A DNA stretch of 64,000 bases, from positions 22,798-86,797 of the forward strand of contig NZ_SMTF01000017.1 in NCBI RefSeq assembly GCF_004357985.1. Direction: 5' to 3'. Within the stretch, counting starts at the first letter, position 1. Every line of letters starts with the position of its first letter. The notes below the pieces were generated by a model. The model was not told the DNA's origin and did no database searches. It was given only the letters and a program-made list of their open reading frames with translations. Both the position numbers and the translations under genes were made by a program. This stretch comes from Luteimonas aestuarii (GTDB taxonomy: Bacteria > Pseudomonadota > Gammaproteobacteria > Xanthomonadales > Xanthomonadaceae). Below, piece after piece: positions 49,571 through 58,203 of the stretch.

Positions 49571-50851
49571 ATGTCCACCCCGCCGCTGAAAACCCGCGAA
49601 CGCCTGTCCGAAGTCCGCTACGAAATCCGCGGCGAACTGGCCCGGCGCGCCCGCGAGCTGGAAGCGCAGGGGCGGACGCTGGTGAAGCTGAACATCGGCA
49701 ACCCGGGCGCATTCGGCTTCCGCGCGCCGGAACACCTGCAGCGCGCGATCGCCGACCACATCCACGGCACCGATCCGTACACCCACCAGCAGGGCCTGCC
49801 CGAGGCACGCGAAGCCATCGCCGCGCACCATGCACGTCGCGGCACGCCGGACGCGTCGCCCGATCGTGTGTTCGTGGGCAACGGCGTCAGCGAACTGATC
49901 GACATCTCGCTGCGCGCGCTGCTCAATCCCGGCGACGAAGTGCTGGTGCCCTCGCCCGACTACCCGCTGTGGTCGGCGGCCACCATCCTCAACGATGGCC
50001 GCCCGGTGTTCTACCGCTGCCACGCCGGCAACGGTTTCCTGCCCGACCCCGACGAGATCGAGGCGCTGGTGTCGCAGCGCACGCGCGCGCTCGTGCTGAT
50101 CAACCCGAACAACCCCACCGGCGCCGCATACCCGCGCGCGCTGCTGGAACGCGTCGTCGCCATCGCCGCCAAGCACAACCTGTTGCTGCTGTGCGACGAG
50201 ATCTACGACGGCATCGTCTACGACGACGCCGTGTTCGAACCGCTGGCGCCGCTGGCCGGCGACGTGCCCTGCGTCTCGTTCGGCGGACTGTCGAAGGTGC
50301 ATCGCGCCTGCGGCTGGCGCGTGGGCTGGGCGGTGGTGTCCGGCGACCGCGCGCGCAGCGCCGACTTCCGCCACGCCATGGACCTGCTGGGCGCACTGCG
50401 CCTGTGCGCCAACGTGCCGGGGCAGTTCGCCATCGAAGCCGCGTTGGACGGCGTCGACACCATCACCCCGCTGTGCCAGCCGGGCGGTCGACTGTACGAG
50501 GCGCGGCGCGCGGTGATCGAGGCCTGCGCCGCCAGTGCGCATCTCTCGCTCAACGCGCCTGCCGGTGCGCTGTACGCCTTCCCGGGCGTGGTCGGCGACG
50601 CTGCGAAGGGCTTCGACGACCACGGCTTCGCGCTGGAGATGCTGGAGACCGAGGACGTGCTGCTGGTGCCCGGCAACAGCTTCAACGTGCCCTACCGCAA
50701 CCACTTCCGCGTCACCCTGCTGCCGCAGCCGGAACAATTGCGCGACGTGTTCGCGCGCATCGACCGCGTGCTGTCGCGGCGTGCGCAGGCGAACGGAAAA
50801 GTCGTGCCCATCGCCGCCTCGAAGCACGGCCGGGCCCGGCCCGCGGCGTGA
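49571..50851 (+). CDS. alaA: Alanine-type aminotransferase (class I/II, AlaA-like)
   Basis: A 426-residue PLP enzyme of fold type I resembling glutamate-pyruvate aminotransferase AlaA. Motifs: NIGNPGAFGF (about 41-50), GNGVSELI, VPSPDYPLW, NPNNPTGA, CDEIYDGIVYD and the PLP lysine in FGGLSKVHRACGWRVGW (about Lys242), with the C-terminal FRVTLLP arginine. The C-terminal extension after 405 (basic, RRAQANGK) is slightly longer than usual. It overlaps the SGNH hydrolase start as GTGA, heading a three-gene operon. Confidence 0.88.
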   Translation: MSTPPLKTRERLSEVRYEIRGELARRARELEAQGRTLVKLNIGNPGAFGFRAPEHLQRAIADHIHGTDPYTHQQGLPEAREAIAAHHARRGTPDASPDRVFVGNGVSELIDISLRALLNPGDEVLVPSPDYPLWSAATILNDGRPVFYRCHAGNGFLPDPDEIEALVSQRTRALVLINPNNPTGAAYPRALLERVVAIAAKHNLLLLCDEIYDGIVYDDAVFEPLAPLAGDVPCVSFGGLSKVHRACGWRVGWAVVSGDRARSADFRHAMDLLGALRLCANVPGQFAIEAALDGVDTITPLCQPGGRLYEARRAVIEACAASAHLSLNAPAGALYAFPGVVGDAAKGFDDHGFALEMLETEDVLLVPGNSFNVPYRNHFRVTLLPQPEQLRDVFARIDRVLSRRAQANGKVVPIAASKHGRARPAA

Positions 50852-51504
50852 GCAGTCCCGGCGCACCGGCAACGCCGCGCACGTACGACGGCACGATCCC
50901 CTACCTCGCCCTCGGCGACAGCTACACCATCGGCGAAGGCGTTCCGGTGCACGGCCGTTGGCCGGTGCAGCTGGCGCGGGCATTGCGCAGCGACGGCATT
51001 CCGCTGTCCGACCCCCATGTCATCGCCACCACCGGCTGGACCACCGACGAGCTGTCGCAGGCCATCGATGCCGCGGAGCCACCGGGCACCTTCGGCTTCG
51101 TGTCGCTGCTGATCGGCGTCAACAACCAGTACCGCGGTCGCGGCACCGACGACTACGCGTGCGAGTTCGATGCACTGCTTGGCCGCGCGATCGGGTTCGC
51201 CGATGGCCGCGCCGGGCGCGTGATCGTGCTGTCGATCCCGGATTGGGGCGTGACGCCATTCGCCATTGCGCAGGGGCGCGATGCGGGCCTCGTCGCGCAC
51301 CAGATCGATGCCTACAACGCCGTCGCGGCCGGTATCTGCGACATGCGCGGCGTGGCTTTCGTCGACATCACGCCGATCAGCCGCGAGCGCGGCGCCAACA
51401 CGGACATGCTGGTCGACGATGGCCTGCATCCGTCGTCCACGATGTACGCTGCGTGGACCGCGTGCGCCCTTCCGGTGGCGCGTGCCCTGCTGGAATCCGC
51501 ATGA
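50848..51504 (+). CDS. SGNH/GDSL-family hydrolase
   Basis: A 218-residue cytoplasmic SGNH hydrolase (esterase/lipase or deacylase). Block I LALGDSYTIGEG with nucleophile Ser25, block III LLIGVNNQYRG, block V DDGLHPS with Asp/His. No signal peptide. It begins at GTG 50848 overlapping the aminotransferase stop, and ends overlapping the methyltransferase start (ATGA), so all three genes should be made together. The physiological substrate is not evident. Confidence 0.9.
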   Translation: MSSPGAPATPRTYDGTIPYLALGDSYTIGEGVPVHGRWPVQLARALRSDGIPLSDPHVIATTGWTTDELSQAIDAAEPPGTFGFVSLLIGVNNQYRGRGTDDYACEFDALLGRAIGFADGRAGRVIVLSIPDWGVTPFAIAQGRDAGLVAHQIDAYNAVAAGICDMRGVAFVDITPISRERGANTDMLVDDGLHPSSTMYAAWTACALPVARALLESA

Positions 51505-52193
51505 ACGACGCCACCCTCCGCCCCATCGCACCCGATGCCGCGAAGCGCATCGCCCGCGCCTTCCTGCCCGAGCGCGCGCTGGGCAACCGCCACGACTACT
51601 ACTACACGCTCGCCAAGCTGCGCACCGATCCGCTGTATCCCGGCGTGCTGGACGCGCTGCGCGGCGACGGCGCGCCGCTGATGGACCTCGGCTGCGGGCT
51701 GGGCCTGCTGGCGCACGCGCTGCGCCAGGATGGGCAATCGATGCCGTACATCGGCGTGGATGTCGATGCGCCGAAGATCGAGCGCGCGCGTCGCATCGGC
51801 GCGAAAGCCGGCCTGCACGACGCGCGTTTCGAGGTGGTGGACCTGGCCCGCGGCTATCCACCGCATGCGGGCAGCGTCGCCATCCTCGACGTGCTGCAGT
51901 TCCTGTCGCGAGACGAGCAGGCGTCGCTGCTGGATGCGGCCATCGCCATGCTCGCCCCAGGCGCCACGCTGGTGATGCGCGCCGCGCTGGACGACGGCAG
52001 TGCGCGAATCCGCCGCACCCGTGCCGCCGACCGCTTCGCTGCGCTGGTGCGCTGGATGCCCGCGCAACCGAAGCATTACCCCGCCGTCGAGGAACTGCGC
52101 GCGCGTTTCGATGCCGCCGGGCTGAGCGCCCGCATCGAACCGTTCTACGGCAACACGCCGTTCAACAACTGGCTGGTGGTCGCACGGCGCTGA
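51501..52193 (+). CDS. Class I SAM-dependent methyltransferase
   Basis: A 230-residue Rossmann-fold methyltransferase. Motif I LMDLGCGLGLLA (about 59-70), acidic end of strand 2 in YIGVDVDAPKIERA, and motif IV-like VAILDVLQFLS. An upstream segment LPERALGNRHDYYYTLAKL is conserved among xanthomonad homologues and may bind the substrate. The neighbour SGNH hydrolase and tight overlap suggest a shared lipid- or ester-related pathway, but no function is assigned. Confidence 0.85.
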   Translation: MNDATLRPIAPDAAKRIARAFLPERALGNRHDYYYTLAKLRTDPLYPGVLDALRGDGAPLMDLGCGLGLLAHALRQDGQSMPYIGVDVDAPKIERARRIGAKAGLHDARFEVVDLARGYPPHAGSVAILDVLQFLSRDEQASLLDAAIAMLAPGATLVMRAALDDGSARIRRTRAADRFAALVRWMPAQPKHYPAVEELRARFDAAGLSARIEPFYGNTPFNNWLVVARR

Positions 52194-52242
52194 GCGACGC
52201 CTTGCGGGAAAGTCCCGCGCGACTGGGTGGCCCCCACCCCAG

Positions 52243-52416
52243 CCCTCCCCCGCGAGCGGGGGAGGGAGCAGAGCCGGGGCTTGTCGCGTCGCGACCAGAA
52301 CCTCGCGACGATCAACTCCCTCCCCCGCCTGCGGGGGAGGAGCAGAGCCGGGGGCTTGTCGCGTCGCGACGAGAACCTCGCGACGATCAACTCCCTCCCC
52401 CGCGTGCGGGGGAGGG
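52243..52416. repeat. 75-base tandem repeat (2.3 copies) of a hairpin element
   Basis: Units start at 52243, 52318 and 52393, each opening with CCCTCCCCCGC and its near-perfect complement. Then follow gcagagccgggg, cttgtcgcgtcgcga and gaacctcgcgacgatcaact. The third copy is cut after its hairpin. The unit is an expanded copy of a hairpin found singly elsewhere in the window. The deacetylase gene terminates inside the third unit. Confidence 0.9.
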
Positions 52417-53220
52417 TTGGGGTGGGGAGCCGTCCGCAGCCACGCCATCTTCCGCAACCCCTGGCACCAACGTTCGCAGCCCCGTTTCCCGAATCCGGTC
52501 GAGCACCCCCGTCACGATCTCGACACTGCGGCCATGCTTCGCACCTTCGTGCAGCAGCACGATCGCACCGGGCGCAAGGTCCGCGGCGATCTTGCCGAGC
52601 ACGCGCTGTACATCGCCATCCACCGCATCGTAACCACGCGCGCTCCACGCCACGCGCGCCAGTCCGAGATCCCGCAACGGTGCCGACACGAACGGATTCG
52701 CGTGCCCGACCACCGCGCGGAACCAGACCGGCGCAGCGCCGGTGATCGCCTGCAACTGCTGCTGGCACCCTGTGATTTCCCGGCGCATCGCGCTCGGTCC
52801 CAGCGCCCAGAACCGCGCCTGCGGATGGGTGTGGCTGTGGTTGGCGATGCCGTGGCCGCGTGCCGCGATCTCGCGCACCAGCGCCGGTCGCGCCGCGGCG
52901 CGTTCACCCACCAGGAAGAACGTCGCCTTCGCGCCATGCGCGTCCAGCAGGTCGAGCAGAGCGGGCGTGTCGTCCGAAGGACCATCGTCGATGGTCAGCC
53001 ACACGCCATCCGCATCGGGCGGCAACTGCGACAGCACCGGGCCGAACAAGCGCGCGTTCGGCGACAGCGTGCCCCATAGCAGCACGCCGTGCAGCGCCAT
53101 CAGCGCGGGCAGGCCCGCCATCCAGCCATGCCGCCACCACAGCCACGCGATGGCCAGGTGCGCCGGCAGGGCCAGCCACCACCAGGCTTGCGGCCAGCGC
53201 GGCGTGCGATGCAATTCCAT
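52387..53220 (-). CDS. Polysaccharide deacetylase (NodB domain), membrane-anchored
   Basis: A 277-residue protein with two N-terminal hydrophobic segments (about 12-29 and 33-51) and a NodB deacetylase domain from about 68. Metal motifs: TIDDGPSD (Asp-Asp), HSHTHP, and FRAVVGHANP in place of the usual R-P-P-x-G motif, a notable change. LLHEG carries the final His. The last twelve residues (SPPQPSPARGGGS) are encoded by the third copy of the repeat at 52393, which also supplies the stop. ATG 53220 is preferred over an earlier in-frame start since the first membrane segment follows. Substrate unknown; cell-envelope polysaccharide is likely. Confidence 0.87.
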   Translation of the reverse strand: MELHRTPRWPQAWWWLALPAHLAIAWLWWRHGWMAGLPALMALHGVLLWGTLSPNARLFGPVLSQLPPDADGVWLTIDDGPSDDTPALLDLLDAHGAKATFFLVGERAAARPALVREIAARGHGIANHSHTHPQARFWALGPSAMRREITGCQQQLQAITGAAPVWFRAVVGHANPFVSAPLRDLGLARVAWSARGYDAVDGDVQRVLGKIAADLAPGAIVLLHEGAKHGRSVEIVTGVLDRIRETGLRTLVPGVAEDGVAADGSPPQPSPARGGGS

Positions 53221-53306
53221 GCCGCGATGATGCCATGCGTCGCGTGGCCCGCCCCGGCCACGGGGAGTACCATGCGCATCCCCCATCGCTTTGCCGGATG
53301 TCCGTC

Positions 53307-54236
53307 ATGTCCCTCGATCCCGCCCTCCGCGCCCGCATCGACGCGCTGCTGCAGGCCAATCCCGCCGTCCTGTTCATGAAAGGCTCGCCGCAGGCGCCGC
53401 AGTGCGGCTTCTCGGCCAAGGCCGTGTCGGCGCTGGACGCACTGGGCGCCGAGTACGCGCACATCGACGTGCTGCAGGATGGCGAGATCCGTGAAGGCAT
53501 CAAGGCCTACGGCGACTGGCCGACCATCCCGCAGCTCTACATCGGCGGCGAGCTGGTCGGCGGCAGCGACATCATCCTGCAGATGCTCAACAGCGGCGAG
53601 CTGCATACCGCGCTGGGCCTGCCGCAGCCCGATCGCACGCCGCCGTCGATCACCATCACCGCACCCGCGCTGGCGATGCTGAAGCAGGCCATCGACGACG
53701 CCGGCGGCGAAGTCGCGGTGCAGGTGGACGTGGACCGCAACTTCCGCACCCGCCTCAACCTCGCCCCCGCCGATGCCGACGCCGTCGCCACCACCATCGA
53801 CGGCGTGCGCGTGCAGTTCGACCTGGCCGGCGCACGCCGCGCCGAGGGCATGACCATCGACTTCGCCGACGACATGCGCGGCCGTGGCCTGGTCATCGAA
53901 AACCCCAACGCGCCGAAGCCGGTGCAGGGCATCACGCCGGCCGATGCCGACGTCCGCGTCGCCGCCGGCACCCTGCTGCTGGTGGACGTGCGCCCCGCCG
54001 ACGAGCGCGCCATCGCCTCGGTGAACCGCGACTTCCGCACCTTCGACGGCGACGGCATCCAGCAGCTGCAGGCCCTGCCGAAGGACACCGCCCTCGCCTT
54101 CCTGTGCCACAGCGGCGGCCGCAGCGCGCAAGCCGCCGAACAGTTCCGCACGCTGGGCTTCGGCAACGTGTTCAACGTCGAAGGCGGTATCGACGCCTGG
54201 GCGCAGACGGTGGATACGTCGGTGCCGCGTTACTGA
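53307..54236 (+). CDS. Grx4-type monothiol glutaredoxin fused to HesB-like and rhodanese domains
   Basis: A 309-residue three-domain protein. Residues 1-105 are a CGFS glutaredoxin (Cys33 in PQCGFSAKAV, then WPTIPQLYIGGELVGGSD), which binds and passes on iron-sulfur clusters with glutathione. Residues about 115-205 look like a HesB/IscA fold (ITITAPALAMLKQAID, MTIDFADDM) but lack the three Cys that bind cluster. Residues about 215-305 are a rhodanese with active loop CHSGGRS. The fusion is typical for Xanthomonadaceae. Start at 53307 or 53298 (both ATG, three codons apart) cannot be settled. Likely role: cluster delivery with a sulfur-handling step. Confidence 0.9.
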   Translation: MSLDPALRARIDALLQANPAVLFMKGSPQAPQCGFSAKAVSALDALGAEYAHIDVLQDGEIREGIKAYGDWPTIPQLYIGGELVGGSDIILQMLNSGELHTALGLPQPDRTPPSITITAPALAMLKQAIDDAGGEVAVQVDVDRNFRTRLNLAPADADAVATTIDGVRVQFDLAGARRAEGMTIDFADDMRGRGLVIENPNAPKPVQGITPADADVRVAAGTLLLVDVRPADERAIASVNRDFRTFDGDGIQQLQALPKDTALAFLCHSGGRSAQAAEQFRTLGFGNVFNVEGGIDAWAQTVDTSVPRY

Positions 54237-54456
54237 GCCTGCCCACCTCTCCCGCTTGCAGGAGAGGTCGAAGTGCACCGCGCATCGGGTGAGGGCGCGC
54301 TGCACTGCCTGCGAGCGATCTCATGCCGCGCTGTGCGCCGCCTCCCACCGCCGAGGATGGCGCGAGAACCGGAGCGTCGGACTGCAGGAACCAGGACGGC
54401 ACCGGTCCGCTGCGGATATGGCGTGACCCGGACGCGACGCGCCGGCGCCAAACAGC

Positions 54457-54993
54457 CTAGAACCCGCCCCCGGCATCCAGCCACGCCTGCTCCGCGGGCG
54501 TGCTGATCCGCCCCAACGCCCGGTTGCGGTGCGGGAAGCGACCGAACTTCTCGATCACGTCGAGGTGCGCATACGCGTACCTGGTGTACTCGGCGTTGCC
54601 CAGCGGCTGGAACAGCGCGACCGAACGCCGCTGGTCGGCCATGTCTTCCGAGTGTTCGAACGGCAGGTAGACGAAGGCGCGCAGTTCGGCGTCCACGTCG
54701 CGGTCCTGTTTCGCGTCCACCGCGCGGCGCGCGTAGTGCAGGGCCAGTCCGTCGGTGGCGAAGGCGTGCGCGCTGCCGCGGAAGATGTTGCGCGGGATCT
54801 GGTCGAGCAGGATCAGCAGCGCCAGGGCGCCATCGCCCGTCTCCATCCAGTGTTCGCACTCGCGCCGCGCGGCGGCGAAATGCGCGTCGGTCCAGCGCGC
54901 GTGGCATTCGGCGTCGAACGCCTCGCCGCCGTTGAACCACTTGAACTCGCCGGCCTCGCGCCAGAAGGCAATGACGTCGTTGGGATCGCTCAT
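54457..54993 (-). CDS. DUF924 family protein
   Basis: A 178-residue all-helical DUF924 protein (TPR-like fold). Conserved segments: VIAFWREAGEFKWFNGGEAF, LALLILLDQIPRNIFRGS, FVYLPFEHSED and FGRFPHRNRALGR. Full family length. ATG 54993 is taken because the family starts at DPNDVIAFW; an upstream in-frame start is unsupported. No function is known. It is monocistronic. Confidence 0.9.
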   Translation of the reverse strand: MSDPNDVIAFWREAGEFKWFNGGEAFDAECHARWTDAHFAAARRECEHWMETGDGALALLILLDQIPRNIFRGSAHAFATDGLALHYARRAVDAKQDRDVDAELRAFVYLPFEHSEDMADQRRSVALFQPLGNAEYTRYAYAHLDVIEKFGRFPHRNRALGRISTPAEQAWLDAGGGF

Positions 54994-55099
54994 GCCCGCA
55001 GCATACCGCCGGGCGATGCAAGGTTGCGTCATGGCCGCATCCAGGCGTCCCGCGCAGCGGCCTGATCGCGGTGCTGCGAATCCCGCTACACCCGGCGGA

Positions 55100-55363
55100 T
55101 CAATCCGCGCCCGGTGGCGGCGCGCGTCCGATCAGCGCGAAGCCTTCGTCATCGGGTACGCCTTCCAGTGCGGCGATGGCCGCCGCCAGGACATCCGCTT
55201 CCTTGGTGTCGAAGCGCACCGACCCGTCGCCTTCGTACACGTGCAGGCCCTGCTCCAGCAGGTACAGCAGCGCGCGCGGCAGCGGCCAGCCACGGGCATC
55301 GGCGACGCGCTTGATCCGGTCCACCAGTACCGGATCGGCATCCTTGAGCATGATGTCGGTCAT
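55100..55363 (-). CDS. Small ribbon-helix-helix-like protein
   Basis: An 87-residue protein: MTDIMLKDADPVLVDRIKRV then GWPLPRALLYLLEQGLHVY, the beta-helix-helix pattern of ribbon-helix-helix DNA-binding proteins, and a C-terminal helix (LAAAIAALEGVPDDEGF). Its ATG overlaps the stop of the ampG-like gene (ATGA), making it last in the xth-ampG operon. It may be a regulator or a structural small protein; no experimental relative is known to me. Confidence 0.7.
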   Translation of the reverse strand: MTDIMLKDADPVLVDRIKRVADARGWPLPRALLYLLEQGLHVYEGDGSVRFDTKEADVLAAAIAALEGVPDDEGFALIGRAPPPGAD

Positions 55364-56688
55364 GCCTTGGCCTCCTGCACAGCCTCCCCGCCGGTGGCTG
55401 GTGCGTCATCGTCCCCCAGCCGAAGCCGTGGTTTCAACCAGAAGAACAGCAGTACGGCGGGGATCGCAACCAGGGTGGTGATCCAGAAGTACACGCCAAA
55501 GCCCGTCGCCTCCACGATCCGGCCCGACACCGCACCCAGCAGCTTGCCCGGCAGCATCACCAGCGACGAGAACAGCGCGTACTGGGTCGCCGTGAAGCGC
55601 TGGTTGACCAGCGCCGACAGGAACGCCACCAGGGTGGTGCCCTGGAAGCCCTGCGCAAGGTTCTCGCCCGAGATCACGACGGTCAGCTTCCACACGTCGC
55701 CATCGGCACCGATCAGCCACAGGTACAGCAGGTTGCTGATCGCGCCCAGCACCACGCCGGCCAGCAGCGGCCACTTGATCCCCCAGCGCGCGATCGCGAT
55801 GCCGGCCAGGAACACGCCCACGATGCCGACCCAGATGCCATACAGCTTGGTCACCGCGGCGATCTCGGTCTTGGTATAGCCCTCGCCCAGGTAGAACGGC
55901 GCCATGATGCCGCCGCCCAGCGACTGGTCGGAGATCTTCGCCACCAGGATGAAGGCCAGCAGCGCGAACGCCAGCGGCCCGCTGAAGCGACGGAAGAAGT
56001 CGACGAAGGGCTCCACCACGCCCTCGCGCAGGCCCTGCGCCCAGGTCTCGGTCTTGATGCGGATCACGTCCGGCTCGCGCGCAACCAGCACGGCAACCAC
56101 CGGGATCAGCATGAACAGCGCCATGGCCCGGTACACCTGCGGCCACGACACATGGTCGGCCAGCACCAGCGCCAGCATGCCGGTGATGATCAGCGCGATC
56201 CGGTAGCCCAGCGAATAGGTCGCCACCAGCGCGCCCTGCGCCTCGTTGGGAGCGATCTCGACCCGGTAGGCATCGACCGCGATGTCCAGCGTGGCACCGG
56301 CGAACGCGGTGGCCAACGTGATCCACACGAACATCGCCAGCCGGTCCGGCGTGAGCTGGGCCATCATCAGCAGGCCGCCGATCACGATCATCAGCGCCAG
56401 CAGCAGCCAGCCACGGCGTTGGCCCAACCGGCCCAGCAGTGGCAGCCGCCAGCGGTCGACCAAGGGGGCCCACAGGAATTTCAGCGTGTAGGACAGGCCG
56501 GCACTGGCGATCAGCGTGATGTTCTTCAGCTCCAGCCCGTTCTCGGTCAGCCAGTACGCCAGCGTGCCGGCGACCAGCAGGAACGGCATGCCCGACGCGA
56601 AGCCGAAGAAGAACATCGTCCAAGCCGAAGGCTGCGCGAAGGCCTGCCACGCCGAAGGCTTCCGGGGACGTTCGACGGCTGTGCTCAT
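55360..56688 (-). CDS. ampG: AmpG-like muropeptide MFS permease
   Basis: A 442-residue major-facilitator permease with about 12-14 membrane segments. The start WTMFFFGFASGMPFLLVAGT, WLTENGLELKNITLI, FLWAPLVDRW, GAISNLLYLWL and GFQGTTLVAFLSALVN are characteristic of AmpG, which imports GlcNAc-anhydroMurNAc peptides for cell-wall recycling. ATG 56688 overlaps the xth stop (ATGA); an in-frame extension upstream into xth is not supported. Coupling with a DNA-repair nuclease is unexpected functionally. Confidence 0.9.
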   Translation of the reverse strand: MSTAVERPRKPSAWQAFAQPSAWTMFFFGFASGMPFLLVAGTLAYWLTENGLELKNITLIASAGLSYTLKFLWAPLVDRWRLPLLGRLGQRRGWLLLALMIVIGGLLMMAQLTPDRLAMFVWITLATAFAGATLDIAVDAYRVEIAPNEAQGALVATYSLGYRIALIITGMLALVLADHVSWPQVYRAMALFMLIPVVAVLVAREPDVIRIKTETWAQGLREGVVEPFVDFFRRFSGPLAFALLAFILVAKISDQSLGGGIMAPFYLGEGYTKTEIAAVTKLYGIWVGIVGVFLAGIAIARWGIKWPLLAGVVLGAISNLLYLWLIGADGDVWKLTVVISGENLAQGFQGTTLVAFLSALVNQRFTATQYALFSSLVMLPGKLLGAVSGRIVEATGFGVYFWITTLVAIPAVLLFFWLKPRLRLGDDDAPATGGEAVQEAKA

Positions 56689-57485
56689 TCGGCGTAATCC
56701 ACGACGTAGGGGGCATGGTCGGAAAAGCGCGGCTCGCGATGGATCGCGCAGCCGGCCAGGCGCTTCGCAAGGCCGGGCGTGACCAGCTGGTAGTCGATGC
56801 GCCAGCCCACGTCGTTGGCGCGGGCGGCGCCGCGGTTGCTCCACCAGGTGTATTCGACCGCATCCGGTTTCAGCTCACGGAAACTGTCCTTCCAGCCGGT
56901 CGCGGGCGGGTCCACCAGGCCATCGCCATGGGCGTCGGCGATCATGCCGCTCAGCCAGGCGCGCTCGGCTGGCAGGCAGCCGGAGTTCTTCTGGTTGCTG
57001 GTCCAGTTCCTGATGTCGTTCTTCGCACGGACGATGTTCCAGTCGCCGCACAGCACGTAATCGCGGCCGCTGGCCAGCCACGCGTCCAGGATCGGCTTCA
57101 GCCAGTCCATCACCTCGAACTTGAACCCCTGCCGCAGTTCGCCGGACGAACCGGAGGGAATGTAGAACGAGACCACGCTGAGGTTGCCGTAGCGCGCCTC
57201 GATGTAGCGCCCCTCGTCGTCGAACGGCGCCCATCCCAGCGCGGTGCGCACCTCGTCGGGTTCGCGCCTGCTGTAGATGGCCACGCCGCTGTAGCCCTTC
57301 TTGGTCATGGCATCGCGGTAGTAGCAGTGGCCGAACGGACGGAAACAGGCGTCGCCCAGCTGGTCTTCCTGCGCCTTGGTCTCCTGCACGCAGACGATGT
57401 CGGCGTCCTGCGCCTCCAGCCACGGGAAGAAACCCTTGTTGGCGGCGGAGCGGATGCCGTTGGCGTTGAAGCTGATGATGCGCAT
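56685..57485 (-). CDS. xth: Exodeoxyribonuclease III family
   Basis: A 266-residue AP endonuclease/3'-5' exonuclease of base-excision repair. Motifs: NANGIRSA, CVQETKAQ (metal Glu), YSGVAIYS, CGDWNIVRAKNDIRNW (Asp/Asn), WRIDYQLVTP and the catalytic SDHAPYV. Full length for the family. First gene of an overlapping operon with ampG and the small ribbon-helix-helix gene. Two GC-rich hairpin repeats lie upstream. Confidence 0.95.
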   Translation of the reverse strand: MRIISFNANGIRSAANKGFFPWLEAQDADIVCVQETKAQEDQLGDACFRPFGHCYYRDAMTKKGYSGVAIYSRREPDEVRTALGWAPFDDEGRYIEARYGNLSVVSFYIPSGSSGELRQGFKFEVMDWLKPILDAWLASGRDYVLCGDWNIVRAKNDIRNWTSNQKNSGCLPAERAWLSGMIADAHGDGLVDPPATGWKDSFRELKPDAVEYTWWSNRGAARANDVGWRIDYQLVTPGLAKRLAGCAIHREPRFSDHAPYVVDYAE

Positions 57486-57553
57486 GCGGTCGTCGCGTGG
57501 AGAGGTGGGGCAAGCCTAGCGGAAAGCCGGCGGCGCCGTTTCCCCCGCCCCAA

Positions 57554-57686
57554 CCCTCCCCGCAAGCGGGGGAGGGAGCAGACTGTCGCTCGGACAGTTC
57601 GGCAACCGGGAATCGACCGGCAACAGGACGTTCCGACAGATCTGCGCAGCCTGGTCTTCGTCTCCCTCCCCCGCGTGCGGGGGTGA
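57554..57686. repeat. Two GC-rich hairpin repeats between xth and the PhnA-like gene
   Basis: Two copies of the CCCTCCC-type hairpin family at about 57554-57576 and 57664-57686, with gcagact and cgctcggacag-type sequence between. The remainder of 57486-57778 has no supported gene. Confidence 0.65.
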
Positions 57687-57778
57687 GGAGGACCTGCTTG
57701 CGCGGCATTGCCGCGCGGGGGCTCCGAACGGCCGGTGCGCCGGACCGGACGGGTTGGCGTGGGGGCGGCATTTCCGCC

Positions 57779-58129
57779 TCAAGCCTTGCGCACGAACCCG
57801 GACTTGAGCCCCATCTGGCCCACGCCGTCGATCCGGCAATCGATGTCGTGGTCGCCCTCCACCAGGCGGATGTTGCGCACCTTGGTGCCCACCTTCACCA
57901 CCAGCGACGAGCCCTTGACCTTCAGGTCCTTGACCACCACCACGCTGTCGCCATCGGCCAGCGGCGTGCCGTTGGCGTCGCGGACCTGCGCCGCCTCCGC
58001 GGCGGCGGCGGCGGCCGCCACCACCTCGCCCGGCGACCACTCGTGCGCGCATTCGGGGCAGACCAGCAACGGCCCGTCCTCGTAGCTGTAGCTGGACCCG
58101 CACTGCGGGCAAGGGGGCAAACCGGACAT
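57779..58129 (-). CDS. PhnA/YjdM-like zinc-ribbon protein
   Basis: A 116-residue protein: N-terminal zinc ribbon with [12 protein letters not shown] and CPECAHEW, an Ala-rich linker, and a C-terminal SH3-like beta domain ([42 protein letters not shown]). Matches the YjdM (formerly PhnA) family in length and order. The family is not a proven phosphonate enzyme; its role is unknown. ATG 58129 is chosen over one ten codons upstream because the zinc ribbon begins there. Confidence 0.9.
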   Translation of the reverse strand: MSGLPPCPQCGSSYSYEDGPLLVCPECAHEWSPGEVVAAAAAAAEAAQVRDANGTPLADGDSVVVVKDLKVKGSSLVVKVGTKVRNIRLVEGDHDIDCRIDGVGQMGLKSGFVRKA

Positions 58130-58203
58130 CGCGGTCCCTGGCAGCAAGAAGGCCTCCATTCTCGCATCCGCGCTGCCGGCCTCCGGCGTGGGAAAATGCC
58201 GCC

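Noticed and set aside
52243..52416. CRISPR-like array
   Set aside because: Units are 75 bases with no unique spacers; the whole unit is repeated and contains a dispersed hairpin.
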